Assembly: GCA_020975725.1 (NCBI GenBank)
Contig: QXJR01000006.1
Location: 124,001-188,000 of the forward strand
Reading direction: 5' to 3'
DNA length: 64,000 nucleotides
DNA from: Picocystis sp. L7
Taxonomy: Eukaryota > Chlorophyta > Picocystophyceae > Picocystales > Picocystaceae
The notes below the pieces were generated by a model. It saw only the letters and a list, made by a program, of their open reading frames with translations. It had not been told where the DNA came from and made no database searches. How positions within the stretch are numbered: the first letter of the stretch is position 1; every line of letters begins with the position of its first letter. A program made the translations under genes and the position numbers. Positions 18,642 through 32,135 of this stretch are shown here, one piece after another.

Positions 18642-18917
18642 ATGCGCGCTTCGAGTCGCCTCCAAAGGAACCTGTCCATGCGTCCACACGTCAGGAAGGT
18701 GTCCTGCGTCCGCACGGGACCCGTGCGTGCATCGGCCGGACGAACGGTGCAACGCCGTGCCGAGAGGAAGGACCAGACCGTGGCATGGAAAGTGAAAGAT
18801 TCGGCCATGTGGATGCTGGTCAAATCGTGGAACTTGATCTACATGGCCTTCAACTGGATTGTGGACCGACTGGACTACGCCAGTGAGTACAGGAAGAGGT
18901 ACTACAAACGATCCTAA
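18642..18917 (+). CDS. Small hypothetical protein, possible organelle-targeted membrane protein
   Basis: 91 residues from the ATG at 18642 (MRASSRLQRNLSMRPHV). The first 45 residues are rich in Arg, Ser and Val with no acidic residues, as in a plastid or mitochondrial presequence. The rest has a charged start (AERKDQTVAWKVKD), one weakly hydrophobic aromatic segment (MWMLVKSWNLIYMAFNWIV) and a basic, Tyr-rich tail (EYRKRYYKRS). I do not recognise the family. Support is the targeting-like leader followed by a plausible short span; a chance frame is possible. Confidence 0.45.
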   Translation: MRASSRLQRNLSMRPHVRKVSCVRTGPVRASAGRTVQRRAERKDQTVAWKVKDSAMWMLVKSWNLIYMAFNWIVDRLDYASEYRKRYYKRS

Positions 18918-19534
18918 GCATGAGAACCAAGATCACCTGTAGACCTGCAGGTGAGAGCCACGGATCCGCAAGAATATCTCGAACACGAACACCTATGATT
19001 CTGCCATGCCTGGCTCTTCAAGACCCTCGCTACATCCTTTTATGCATGCTTGAGTGGCACCGAGCTGCTCCCATCACCTCCATTTTGTAAGAGCAACGAG
19101 GTCGATGGCATGGTCTCTCCACCAGACGAGGAGAGAACATCCGCCTCATGCCGCGACAGAAAGGCAACCAGCCTGCACTTTGTAACCTAATCCGCCGTCA
19201 TTTGCATCAATGGAACCCTCCTGAACTACACATCTGCGCTTGTCGCTGCGAGTCTCAATGGCCCTCCACCAGTGCCCCCATGCATGCACTGGCCCAGATA
19301 GGCATCCGCACGGGAAGAAATGACGTGCAAGGCATCCCAGGGACGCAGCATCGTACCGTTCCAAAAAGTCTACGATTTCTGCCGACAAGGCAGGTAGTGT
19401 GCATTCATGAAAGCGACAGAATGGCGGAAGACAAACAGAAACCGGGTCGATTAATGATGGGGATGTTCCGATAAAACGCCGTGTCCTCCGTGCAAACAAG
19501 GAAGAAACTTCAAGGATACACAAGGAACATTCAA
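18918..19534. other. Intergenic, 3' flank of GPI
   Basis: No supported gene. Minus-strand frames here read away from the GPI stop and have no motif. Confidence 0.4.
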
Positions 19535-21394
19535 TCAAACATATGATGTTGGGGGGCGGCATTCGTCGCTGTTGATGATGTCACAGGGGAAGACATCCTT
19601 AGGCTCCGGGTAGAGCAACTGCGCCTTGCCCTCAAGATAGCGATTGATCATCTTCGTGGTAGAAGGATTGAAACCATCTCCAGATGCGAGCTTCTTGTTT
19701 TCTGTCCTGGCTCGGTTCATGGTCGTTCGGACCCGAGAAGCCAGCACCTTGCCCAACTCCACACCCCACTGATCGAAGCTGTTGATGCCCCAGACAAAGC
19801 CCTGTACTGCAACGCGAGCCTCGTACAAGGATAGGATCTGTCCAGTCGTGTATGCATCTAGGCTGGGCAGCAGGATGGAAGTAGAAGGCCGGTTGCCTGT
19901 GAAAGATTTGTGGGGGATGAGGTGGTCTGGAACCGACTCTGCACGGAGTTCAATCTCCGATTTGCCGCAAGCAAGAGCATCTGCCTGAGCAAAGAAGTTG
20001 CACATCAGCTCATCATGGTTGGAAACGATCTCCCCTTTTAGATACACACTCTGCTGGGACTTTACCACCCCTATGAAGTCACAGGGCACTACCCTCCCTT
20101 GATGTATCAGCTGGTAAAAGGAATGCTGCCCATTGGTACCAGGCTCTCCAAAATCAATCTCTCCACACTCGTACGGCAGTCGTGTGCCATCGATAGCCAC
20201 GCCCTTACCATTGGATTCCATTGCCACTTGTTGGATATGTGGGGCAAGTTTGGCCAACGCTTGACAATAAGGCAAAATCGCACGGGCTGGGTATCCAAGG
20301 AAGGAGACATTCCACACACTTAAAAGTCCAAGCAGGACAGGGATGTTATCCTCAAACGGGGCATTGAGGAAGTGCTCGTCCACGCTGTTGGCCCCTTCGA
20401 GGAACTTCTCACACGTATCGAAACCATACTGCAATGCCAATGGGAGGATTCCTACAGCGCTGCAGACGGAGTACCTACCGCCAACCCAATCCCAGAAGGC
20501 AAACGCGTTCTCTGGGTTGATCCCAAAAGCCTTGACCAACTTCAGATTGGTGCTGACAGCCACCATGTGCTTGGCAACGGCATCCTTACCCAACTCCGTG
20601 GTGATCCATGTGCGCACCGTTCTTGCATTGAGCATGGTTTCCGCAGTGGTGAAGGTCTTGGAGACCACAACCACCATGGTCGTCTCTGGGTCGAGCCCAT
20701 TGAGTGCTCGTGCCACATCTACCGGATCCACATTCGCCAGGAATCTCAGCTGCCTTCCTTGAGCACCAAGAGCAGCTTCCGGATTCGTACGCAGCGCAGT
20801 GTGGACAAAGAGAGGTCCTAGGAAGGATCCACCGATGCCCACGGCAACCACGTCCTTGAGCGGTTTCCCGGTGGCTCCCAACCACTCCCCATTCCTGACT
20901 TTTTCACTGAAATCTTTGATTTGGTCCAGGACCAGGTGCACATCTGGCGTGACGTTTCTTCCATCCACCACGATGCTCTTGTTCCGAGGGGCTCTCAGGG
21001 CGGTGTGCAGCACCGCCCTGTCTTCGGTGGCATTGATGTGCTGTCCTTCGAACATGGCTTGTATCTTCTGTTTGAGGTGGCTGGTTTCGGCCAGGTCCAG
21101 CAACAGCTTCATGGTCTCTTCGGTGGCGCACTGCCTGGAAAAGTCCACGTACATTCCGTCGTGTTCTTTGATCATCCCTTCCACGCGCTTCTCGTCGTGG
21201 ATGAGGTCTCGCAGGTGCAGCTTCTTCACGTCTTTCACGTGCTCCTGCAGCTCCTTCCAAGCCGTCGTGGTGGAGATCGGCACCGGGACGTCGCGCTGGA
21301 GCTCGGCCACGCCGTTCGTGGCCTTCCCACGCATCTTCTGGGACGTGGGCACGGATCCAGAACGTCCGATGGCGCGCACGCTTCGCACGTGCAT
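19535..21394 (-). CDS. GPI: Glucose-6-phosphate isomerase
   Basis: 619 residues from the ATG at 21394; a later ATG at 21334 gives 599. The frame stays open upstream to 22063, but that part has no resemblance to the family. The enzyme interconverts glucose-6-phosphate and fructose-6-phosphate. Motifs: [25 protein letters not shown], the first signature [14 protein letters not shown], the catalytic Glu region AMESNGKGV, the second signature with catalytic His ([13 protein letters not shown]) and the C-terminal Lys in [12 protein letters not shown]. The first signature has Cys (C311) where Trp is usual. The N-terminal 40 residues ([20 protein letters not shown]) are basic and Ser-rich, which may be an organelle leader. 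The protein is about 40-60 residues longer than typical cytosolic forms. Confidence 0.95.
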   Translation of the reverse strand: MHVRSVRAIGRSGSVPTSQKMRGKATNGVAELQRDVPVPISTTTAWKELQEHVKDVKKLHLRDLIHDEKRVEGMIKEHDGMYVDFSRQCATEETMKLLLDLAETSHLKQKIQAMFEGQHINATEDRAVLHTALRAPRNKSIVVDGRNVTPDVHLVLDQIKDFSEKVRNGEWLGATGKPLKDVVAVGIGGSFLGPLFVHTALRTNPEAALGAQGRQLRFLANVDPVDVARALNGLDPETTMVVVVSKTFTTAETMLNARTVRTWITTELGKDAVAKHMVAVSTNLKLVKAFGINPENAFAFWDWVGGRYSVCSAVGILPLALQYGFDTCEKFLEGANSVDEHFLNAPFEDNIPVLLGLLSVWNVSFLGYPARAILPYCQALAKLAPHIQQVAMESNGKGVAIDGTRLPYECGEIDFGEPGTNGQHSFYQLIHQGRVVPCDFIGVVKSQQSVYLKGEIVSNHDELMCNFFAQADALACGKSEIELRAESVPDHLIPHKSFTGNRPSTSILLPSLDAYTTGQILSLYEARVAVQGFVWGINSFDQWGVELGKVLASRVRTTMNRARTENKKLASGDGFNPSTTKMINRYLEGKAQLLYPEPKDVFPCDIINSDECRPPTSYV

Positions 21395-23749
21395 CGCGCA
21401 AACAATGGCGGACGCGATGGAAATGCTGGTGATGGTCGGGACTCGACCTTTCCTGGTTCTGTTGGGTCTCGAAAGGGAAGGGTTGAAAGGGAGGTCCCTC
21501 GATCGTCCGATCAAAGGTCTCCATGGGAACCCGAACACCGGCCGAGGAACAAGCTCCACCACGAATGAAAGGGAAGTGATAGGGAATGGATGTAACCCTA
21601 GAACGGTTGGTGGACACCATGCAAGGCACACGTGTGGGAAAGCGTGGTGGCGAACCCACCCAACCTTCGTGGCGTCTTGGCAACACGTCGCACACCTCGA
21701 CAGAAAACGGAGGAGCGGACGCCCCGCGCGAAGCCATGCGGATGGGTACAACGCATCGACCCTGGGCGAAATGTACGCGAGGATGGCTTCTCGGGGGATG
21801 GAGAACACTCGCAAGCACTTGGGAGATACATGCGTGCTCGTTCTGTTGACATTGATGTACATGCTTCCGCGTGCCTGGTGCAGCACGATCCGTGGGAGGT
21901 TTCTCTCCTCCTTGCTTCTCAACATGAAATACTTCCTAAAAGAAAGAAAGACAAAACGAACCCATAGAAGATTGAATGCGGCACTCGTGTCCACTCGAGT
22001 GGTCGTACGGGCACAAGCAAAGCGACGCGTGTGCCTTTCGGCAAGCACAATCGATAGTTCCAAGCAAAAGATACTACCGAGGCCCTATTATTGCTTGAGA
22101 GGAAAGGTATCTGAAGTCAAGTTTGAAAAAGCATGAGCGCGTACTTGGAAAAAAACCATGTACCTTCCAAGGCAAGGATAGCTTATTGTTGTCCAGCATC
22201 GTTGTAGCAAAAGATACGGCCATGCAAAACACGAAATCGTAGACGTGGAGTGCAGACCTTGAACAAACGATGCAAGAAGGCATGCAAGTTCAAAGTGGAG
22301 CGACTTTGGTGAAGCGATCGATCAATAGATACTTGAGTGCAAACGTTATGTTTGCTTTTGCGTGAGTTTCAATCGTCATGTTACGTGGACCGAGAGGCAT
22401 CAAGCTCTGGTATGACCGATGGGAATCTCACAAGAGGCTTCCACACTCAACTTTCACATCGGGTGCCTTGGGATCCGGTTTCTTGTCACGGCATGTTTTC
22501 GTCATGCCGGTACAATCTACGTTCCTTTCGAGGAGGAGCAAATTGAAAAACGTTTTCTCAAACCATCTTGGGCCACACGTCGAATTTCAATCGTCAACAA
22601 GAGCGGTAGAGGTTCACTTTTGCTCCCGAGGAAGTAATCGAACACGGCTCTCTATCTCGACCAGGCATCCCTTGTCGAAAGCTCACACCTTGTTTGTCTC
22701 AAGATCGTTTTTCGTAAGCATACGTTTGATGGAAGCGATCGAATTTCGCATGCTAGCAAGAGTCGATCGAAGACCTTGGGTTTCGGACGATCGCGTGTGA
22801 AGTAGTCCAATCGACTCATTGTTTGGGATAGACACGGGCATGATTGCTACCTTGGATGACCATTCCCTACACCTTCCGGGGTAGGTTGTGACGTTGTCGA
22901 TGTTTTCGTAGGGGCTTTGCGTGAGCGAACCTTCGATTCGAGGTCGGGCATGTGTCCCATCGTTGCCTCGTCTCGGTGGATTCATCCCGTGCGTCTCTTT
23001 CCTGTAGTCCGTGGCGATCCCGACGGGTCCCTTTTTCGACTCATTCTCCCCACCGAACACGTGGCCTTTTTTTCCCTCCGTTTGGTGGGGCCTTCCTTCC
23101 GCAGGGGTCACCCTCCCTTGGTTCCCACGTCCAGATCCGCGTCCAAACGGACGCTCTGGGGTCGCCCCTCTCCCCACAGATCCGGGGCGAACCGGACGGT
23201 TCAAAGGGGGCTTTCTTCCCACCTACCCAACCGGTGTTCGACCCGGGGATGAAGGGAGGGAGGGGTGGAGGGAGGGAGGGAGAACCGCCACCTTGTCCAC
23301 TGCAGGACGCACCTACCCGAGGGAGGGGAGGTCGCCCTCCCCCCCAGAGGGGCTGTAGCAGGGCGCGTGTCCCCATGTCACGGGGATCTGGATCAGGCCC
23401 ATCCGCCCCGATTCTTCCAGGCTGACGAATCCTGTCCGTTGGTACGGTCCCCTCCCCCCTCCCCGGGGACCCTCTCCGGACGTCTTGGGGTCGGCCGTTC
23501 TCGGTTTCATCTCCACAACACCGGGTGGAATCCAAGCCGTTGGACGCGAAATTGTGGAGGTGGGCGCACCGACGAACGCGAAACGGCGAAAGGTAGGAAG
23601 GGTGCTGAAACCGTGGGCATCCAGGATCCACCCGCGACCCGGAACCGTGTCCGAAACGAAGGTGGAACGGAAAAGCGGACCTCCAAGGATCGTTGGTGGT
23701 TGGCAAAGACACAGGCACGAGACAAAGACGAGGAGGCTCGCCTTTCAAC
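21395..23749. other. Intergenic between GPI and the large secreted-protein gene
   Basis: Divergent region of about 2.3 kb. The GPI frame stays open to 22063 but without homology. 23.1-23.5 kb is GC-rich with GGGAGG tracts, and its long minus-strand frame (23041-23907) is low complexity. I find no supported gene. Confidence 0.4.
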
Positions 23750-26700
23750 ATGGCAAAGGACCGACCCGGACGCACAGCCGTGAACGATGGGTCCGTGAAA
23801 CCAGCCCACTGGCTGCTTGCCTTGCTGCTCGGAGCGACGCTGGTATCAGGAACCACCGCACGTGTGCAGCAAGACCAAGTATTCAAGCTGTTCGTGGAAA
23901 GCTGCACGGACGAAGTCGTAGGGTGGAAATGTAAGACTCAAGCACAGCGTCTGCCATCAGACAAAGTCACCCTGGAACCCATGGATGCAATCGTACGCGC
24001 TGGAAACGAACATGGCTTTGCTTGCCCGGAAGGATACATACTGAATTCTTTGAAAATCCTACCATCCAATGATTCCACCATTCGGTACCAACCAACCTGC
24101 ATCGCCTTGGACGGAGAGAAGAACGTGCAGCTTGGACAAGTTCAGTATCCACGCCGTGTGTTCAACGAGTCGAATGAAGGGGTGCAACATGGATGCAAAG
24201 AAGGGCAGGGTCTACAATCGATCTGGTATCCTGGTTACCCACAGAACTTTTTTTTTGAAGCTTCCTGTGTGGACAATGCCGCAAGTAAGAGGAGCTCTTC
24301 TGCCGAACCTCTTGGTGCCTGTTACACGAAGGTTTTTGAGGCATCTAATTTCCCCCCATGGCATACTTGGCAATGGGTATGGAAACCTCCACACCCCTTT
24401 TTTGATTGGCCGATCAACTTGATAGTCGAGAGTGCGTCCCACTACTTCGGGAACGATTGGTCGATCAACATGTGGTGTGAGCCCACAGAGTTCCTGAATA
24501 AGTGGTGGTGGAAGAGTGATAGTAGGTACATGCATGGGGAAGAATGGGAGTATCTTTTCAATATCGAGTACCAGTGCTGCACCTCATCAAAACATTCAGA
24601 AGTTACGTTGCACAACATCAGGGACCTATCCACAGATACTGTGTCGTACAAGTTCAAGCACGTGAAAGCAGAGTTTACACGAGGTAAACAGCGCACTTTT
24701 TATTTAAACGAAACTGTCTACTTTTTTGAATTTTACCTGTATGGAAAGAACTTCATTGATATGAGCGAAGCAATTGTGAAGCACAGCGAAGGGGACGCCA
24801 ACCGCATGTGCCTGGACTGCTTGGTTGACAGAGATGTTCACAAAGGAACATGGTTAGGTACAGGGGGCAACCATGGGCAGGGCACGGGCGTACTCACCTT
24901 TGAATTTGCCGAGCCGGTTGAATTTGACAGTCATGGTTTTACCTACGATGGTGGACGTAGAGCAGGAACCCCTTTCAACTATGTGGGGGGAGGAGCCATC
25001 ATTGATGCCTTCAAATTGTTTGGTAGCCATGATGGAAGCAATTGGAAACTTCTTCACAAGGTAGCAGGCCTGGAACACCCTGAAAAGTTTGGTGCTGGAG
25101 AGCCCTACACGACATTCACTTTTGCGCTTCCTCAAGATCCTTCCGAAGAGATGACTCGTCTTGATAAACCAGCTATAGAGGTACAACCGCAAACAGATGC
25201 AATCACTGTGATTGCGGATCGCTACTATCTCTTCGCAACCACACTACCCCTGGGTTTATCCAACACCGTTCTTGAGTTTGAGACATGGACACCTAATTAT
25301 GACGACCCTTTCTACTGCTTAGTGGGTCTTTATTCTACGGATTGCTTTGCTTACCAGGGTCCAGGCCAGCTCCCTCAGCGCTTATCAACACCAATTTATG
25401 AACTTCTAAAAAACGACATCAACAATGGTGTGATTAGCACTGAGTACCTTGTAGAGGTGTTCCGGCAGGTCGTACGATATTCCCTCCAACAAATGGCCCA
25501 GCAAGTGCGGAGGCTTTTTCGAGGTGAAGATGCACAGAGTTCAATCTTCACCATTCGATCACTGGCACGTTTCCTGGGTGATGCACGCAGAACTGTCGAG
25601 CAAGCATTGCTGCCATTTGAAAGTGTGAAAAGCCATGCAGATTTGCTGTCGAGGTATTTGTTCATGGGAAAATTTGAAGGCGACTTTGTTCCCAAGCTGT
25701 TGGACTCGCTGGATTTCTTGCGCCCCATTCTGAAATCTGCAGTCCCCAGCGACGGCAACGCATTTGACGTGCCTGCCACATCACTCGCACTTTTTGTTGA
25801 CCGTTCTGGGGGTGGTAACGGAGAACTGGATGTATTCCTGTCCAGTTTGATCCAGAGGATGAGGAACATCGGTACAGCATCTGCGCTGTACTCCGAAACC
25901 AAGCAGATTCAGCTGAATGATGCAAAGACAAGGCTCCAAGAGTTGGACATCAACATTGCAATAGTGTCTGGACAGTTGGAGGCAAGTCAAAACTTGGCCA
26001 AATTGATCCAGGGTGCATTCGATGTGATGGCAAACATGAACAAAGACATGCTCTCTGGACTGGACAAGTGGCAAGCAGGAACCAAAGCACTGATCGTTGA
26101 TGTGGAGGAAGCAAAGGCCCAGGGCAAAGAGATTGAAGCATCGCTCAGTAAGGAACAAGCCCTCCAACGGGTTGTTCTTCAATGCGAAAACCTGAAGATG
26201 ATACGAGGCCGGGTGCTAGAAAGAAAGACCTCCTTGGATGAAGCAGAAGAGGAATACGAGAAGGCTGCCAAAGCATACATCGAGGCTAAGAAGAAAGAAC
26301 TGGACAGGAAAAGGGCCAAGGGTGTCCTCAGTTTCTTGGGTGGAATTACAAAGATCATTACTGGAGCTGTCAAAGGAGAAGTGGACACAGTTATTCACGG
26401 CATTGGAAGCATAGCTGGCACTACAATTGATACTCTGGAAGCTGTAAGTTTGAACAACGATATTCAATCGCAAGAGAAAGCTCTACAAAACTCTGCTAAA
26501 GCAGCGTCCCTGTTTCAAGAAAGCTATTTTACGGGCGAAGATGGTTTTTTCTCCATAGTTCAGCAGTTAGGGCTGGAGGACACGATTGGCTATGCTTGTG
26601 AGGATGTTTCGTTGGGCAGAGATGCGGTCCCAGATGCCTGGATAGACAGTTTGGACGAGCAGCTTGGATCAGGAGTGGACGACGTTCGCAAGGATCTTTT

Positions 26701-29191
26701 GGCATTCAGCCCGGTCATGGCCAATGATATGAAGGTGACCTTCTCCCAGCTTCTTCTTTCGGGAACCACAGGGCCTGCTTCTGGTTCTGGTCTGCAAGGT
26801 GCAGCCTCAAACCTGCAGCTAGAAGTCAGTGCTCTTTTGGATCTGATCGCCACCTCTTTTGAAGGGATAGGTGGTCTTCTGAATGAAGTGGAAAATCTTA
26901 AGCTCTTTGCTGTGACTGCCAATGCCGCAAAAAATGTTCAGGACATACTGCAGCAGTACAGTTCGACAGACGATGGTGTACTCAATGAATTCTTACAAAC
27001 ATACAGCAGACGGGAGGAGGAATTCGCGAACTTGGAGGAAGATGTCCGTCGATCTTCGGAAATGGCCGAGGACAAAGCCCTCGAGCTAGCACAGAAGTTA
27101 AGGAACAATTTGGAAGCACTGATTGAGAACGTTGAGGCAGACTTGAGTAGGGTAGACATGGAAATATCCTCGCTACTTTTCAATTGGCTGACGGAATTGA
27201 GGAAAGTCCTAACAGACACGTGCCGAGCCTACAAATACGCGGTCCCTGATGATGAACAGGTGGACTTCACTAGTTCCCTAAAGGTTCCAAAAGAAGATAC
27301 TTTGTGTTCTGTTGCACTTATTGACGATTTCTCTTGGTTGATGAACGAGGAAGTCTTAAATATTGATCACAACGCACGCAGAAAACTAGCCAAAGCACTT
27401 GACTTCCTAGAGAAAGAGTTCCAGCCACGTTTGAAGAAGATGAAGGAGGTGTTACAATTTCAAAATGCCAATCCAGATGATACCAACATTAAAAGCACTC
27501 TGATCCACCTGGTGGATACATCCAAGTTTCAGATGAGCACCTGTGCACTCCCTATCAATGTTACTCGAGTATTGGAGTGCTCTTATGGGTTTGCGTCCCG
27601 TGGGTCCATGGAAGCATCCCAGGAGCAGAAGGATACTTCTCGCGATCCTGAATTGTATTTCGGGCCATCTTGCGATCGCATTGAAGAATACTGCAACCAG
27701 GAGCAACCAGATAGCATCCAAGAACTCTTCGACTTGGAGGAGCCCGAGCGCTGTTTCTGTGCTTGCTCTTGGAATGATGACGTGACTGAGGCTTGTAGAT
27801 CAAACCAGTTGCGCGATTTTGTTGCAGAACAGTGCCGTACACTTGTTGAACCTTTCGTTGGCTTTATTGCTGAACCTTCTTGTGTTGGCGTTGATTTTGC
27901 TCCGTTCAGGGACAGTGGTGGACAAGTGCCCTTGGAGATCGACTTGTCTGGTACCTTCCACCTGGTTCATCCCTTTAGTTCGGACTTCTTTATGGTCGGC
28001 TACAACTTCATTCTTGAAGGGGCTAAAAGCGAAACCCGTGGCATGCCGGGTACGCTTGAACTTCAATTCGATCAAACAATGTACCAGGCTAACTCAAGAA
28101 GGACGCAAGCCAAGGAGGAATTGATCAAATTCAACGCGGAGCCTCTCAGTAAGCTCTACAAGTGGACAGATACCTACGTACCCCCGGAGCAACCTTTTGT
28201 CTGTCCAGCCTCGTACATGAATGAGGCATGTTATTGCAGCTCTAGATATCCCACCACTGATTTTGGGTGCAAGTACTGCCAGTGCCGGAACTCCATGACA
28301 GACAAACCCTTGGATGTGCTGTTGGCCCCCCCTACACCACTGAACAAGTTCAAGATTTACAGCCGTGGTTTCGATCTTTCCAATGTTGGGACAGCTGCGT
28401 TCCGCATCAAGTTTACAAGCCGCTTCGGTACCTTGAGCAACAGCGTCAAGACCATGGTTCATTTCACTGTACATGGAGACTCGAACGCACAGGGGTTGAA
28501 AATTAGACAGTCTACTTTAGAAGCACGAAATGATGCCATCGAATGCAAGAAGTTGGAAGAGAGGTTGCGGCTGGCCTTCCAGAAGCTACTACGCCAATCG
28601 CCTAGTCTTGCAGCGGGCACGTTCCTGCTGCCCTCCTCCGTTGATCCGACCTCCACTTTGGTATCCTCTAGGGATACCATTGTGGTCTGCAAACCAGATG
28701 GATTGGGATCGTACAATATCAGTCTGAGCTTGTTCAGTGCACAGAACTTTGCTCAGGCTATTTCCGCTTTCAAGAGAGATATGGATCCCAGCAGATTTAA
28801 GAGTTATATGAACGGCATCCTCATGGACGACACCAATTCAACATCGCGGCCTTCCTTGGACGATTACAGTGTGGAAGTGCTTGACAATGCTGGATTTGGA
28901 GAAACCACCGGCAATCTGTACATGCAAGAAGAGCAGGAGTCAGTCGATGACCCTGTGGATGATCCATCCGATCCAAGCCCCCCACCTGGACCCGAAGATG
29001 AACCTGACAGTGGACCCGTAGCTGAACCTGACCCTGGACCCGTAGCTGAACCTGACCCTGGACCCGTAGCTGAACCTGAGACTGAACCTGTAGCTGAACC
29101 AACGACAGGGACACCAGAAAGTAGTGTCTCAAGGTGTATCGCCTCCATTTGCATAGCATTCCTCGTTGGTCAACTTGCTTTTATAATATAG
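23750..29191 (+). CDS. Very large secreted, probably GPI-anchored surface protein
   Basis: 1,813 residues from the ATG at 23750. An N-terminal signal peptide (HWLLALLLGATLVSGTTA) follows a 20-residue basic leader. Residues 40-340 are Cys- and Trp-rich. About 365-470 resembles a discoidin/F5-8C-like fold (GVLTFEFAEPVEFDSHGF, then AFKLFGSHDGSNWKLLH). About 700-900 and 1060-1170 are long charged helices likely to form coiled coils. Between them is a Gly/Ala/Val-rich segment (KGVLSFLGGITKIITGAVKG). A second Cys-rich region covers about 1360-1540. The tail has four PVAEPDPG-like repeats, then SSVSRCIASICIAFLVGQLAFII, a hydrophobic end without a cytoplasmic tail, as in GPI anchoring. I do not recognise the full architecture. 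A cell-surface or matrix protein is the likely role. Confidence 0.85.
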   Translation: MAKDRPGRTAVNDGSVKPAHWLLALLLGATLVSGTTARVQQDQVFKLFVESCTDEVVGWKCKTQAQRLPSDKVTLEPMDAIVRAGNEHGFACPEGYILNSLKILPSNDSTIRYQPTCIALDGEKNVQLGQVQYPRRVFNESNEGVQHGCKEGQGLQSIWYPGYPQNFFFEASCVDNAASKRSSSAEPLGACYTKVFEASNFPPWHTWQWVWKPPHPFFDWPINLIVESASHYFGNDWSINMWCEPTEFLNKWWWKSDSRYMHGEEWEYLFNIEYQCCTSSKHSEVTLHNIRDLSTDTVSYKFKHVKAEFTRGKQRTFYLNETVYFFEFYLYGKNFIDMSEAIVKHSEGDANRMCLDCLVDRDVHKGTWLGTGGNHGQGTGVLTFEFAEPVEFDSHGFTYDGGRRAGTPFNYVGGGAIIDAFKLFGSHDGSNWKLLHKVAGLEHPEKFGAGEPYTTFTFALPQDPSEEMTRLDKPAIEVQPQTDAITVIADRYYLFATTLPLGLSNTVLEFETWTPNYDDPFYCLVGLYSTDCFAYQGPGQLPQRLSTPIYELLKNDINNGVISTEYLVEVFRQVVRYSLQQMAQQVRRLFRGEDAQSSIFTIRSLARFLGDARRTVEQALLPFESVKSHADLLSRYLFMGKFEGDFVPKLLDSLDFLRPILKSAVPSDGNAFDVPATSLALFVDRSGGGNGELDVFLSSLIQRMRNIGTASALYSETKQIQLNDAKTRLQELDINIAIVSGQLEASQNLAKLIQGAFDVMANMNKDMLSGLDKWQAGTKALIVDVEEAKAQGKEIEASLSKEQALQRVVLQCENLKMIRGRVLERKTSLDEAEEEYEKAAKAYIEAKKKELDRKRAKGVLSFLGGITKIITGAVKGEVDTVIHGIGSIAGTTIDTLEAVSLNNDIQSQEKALQNSAKAASLFQESYFTGEDGFFSIVQQLGLEDTIGYACEDVSLGRDAVPDAWIDSLDEQLGSGVDDVRKDLLAFSPVMANDMKVTFSQLLLSGTTGPASGSGLQGAASNLQLEVSALLDLIATSFEGIGGLLNEVENLKLFAVTANAAKNVQDILQQYSSTDDGVLNEFLQTYSRREEEFANLEEDVRRSSEMAEDKALELAQKLRNNLEALIENVEADLSRVDMEISSLLFNWLTELRKVLTDTCRAYKYAVPDDEQVDFTSSLKVPKEDTLCSVALIDDFSWLMNEEVLNIDHNARRKLAKALDFLEKEFQPRLKKMKEVLQFQNANPDDTNIKSTLIHLVDTSKFQMSTCALPINVTRVLECSYGFASRGSMEASQEQKDTSRDPELYFGPSCDRIEEYCNQEQPDSIQELFDLEEPERCFCACSWNDDVTEACRSNQLRDFVAEQCRTLVEPFVGFIAEPSCVGVDFAPFRDSGGQVPLEIDLSGTFHLVHPFSSDFFMVGYNFILEGAKSETRGMPGTLELQFDQTMYQANSRRTQAKEELIKFNAEPLSKLYKWTDTYVPPEQPFVCPASYMNEACYCSSRYPTTDFGCKYCQCRNSMTDKPLDVLLAPPTPLNKFKIYSRGFDLSNVGTAAFRIKFTSRFGTLSNSVKTMVHFTVHGDSNAQGLKIRQSTLEARNDAIECKKLEERLRLAFQKLLRQSPSLAAGTFLLPSSVDPTSTLVSSRDTIVVCKPDGLGSYNISLSLFSAQNFAQAISAFKRDMDPSRFKSYMNGILMDDTNSTSRPSLDDYSVEVLDNAGFGETTGNLYMQEEQESVDDPVDDPSDPSPPPGPEDEPDSGPVAEPDPGPVAEPDPGPVAEPETEPVAEPTTGTPESSVSRCIASICIAFLVGQLAFII
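29011..29098 (+). repeat. 24-bp tandem repeats coding PVAEPDPG
   Basis: About four copies of a 24-bp unit (GGACCCGTAGCTGAACCTGACCCT) near the 3' end of the large surface-protein gene. They encode an acidic Pro-rich spacer just before the C-terminal anchor signal. Confidence 0.8.
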
Positions 29192-31743
<2,552 letters not shown>

Positions 31744-32135
31744 GTAGCAAGGAATCACTCCTCTCTGACGGGTGCAAATGGACACAAAAGTTTGCAAACG
31801 CATCGTAATTGAGCGGGATGCTTGTCTCCCTTCCAATCCCTTCCGGTCAGCCACTTCATCTAGATGATCACTCGTGCATCGAGCTCCTTGTCAATTCAAC
31901 TGAAACTCGGTAGGAGATGGGTTTGGACAGATCGTAGAAGAAACACAGGGATGAAAGCATATTATTGCTGCCCGTACGGAATCGTACGAAAGAATTAAGC
32001 ATTGTCTGTCTGGAATCTTTTCCTTATCTGCTGATCATGGGTAAGGAAGGCACGGGGCATCGAGTCGAATCCTCACTTGGCAAGGAGGACAGCCCATCTG
32101 GTGCAGCCTGAAACATATCCTGTTCAACCCCACTC
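31744..32135. other. Intergenic between convergent GGPPS and SAM carrier genes
   Basis: 392 bp shared 3' flank; no gene or RNA feature recognised. Confidence 0.5.

Noticed and set aside
21395-22063. N-terminal extension of 223 residues on GPI
   Set aside because: The frame is open but does not resemble the family. The ATG at 21394 or 21334 fits family length.
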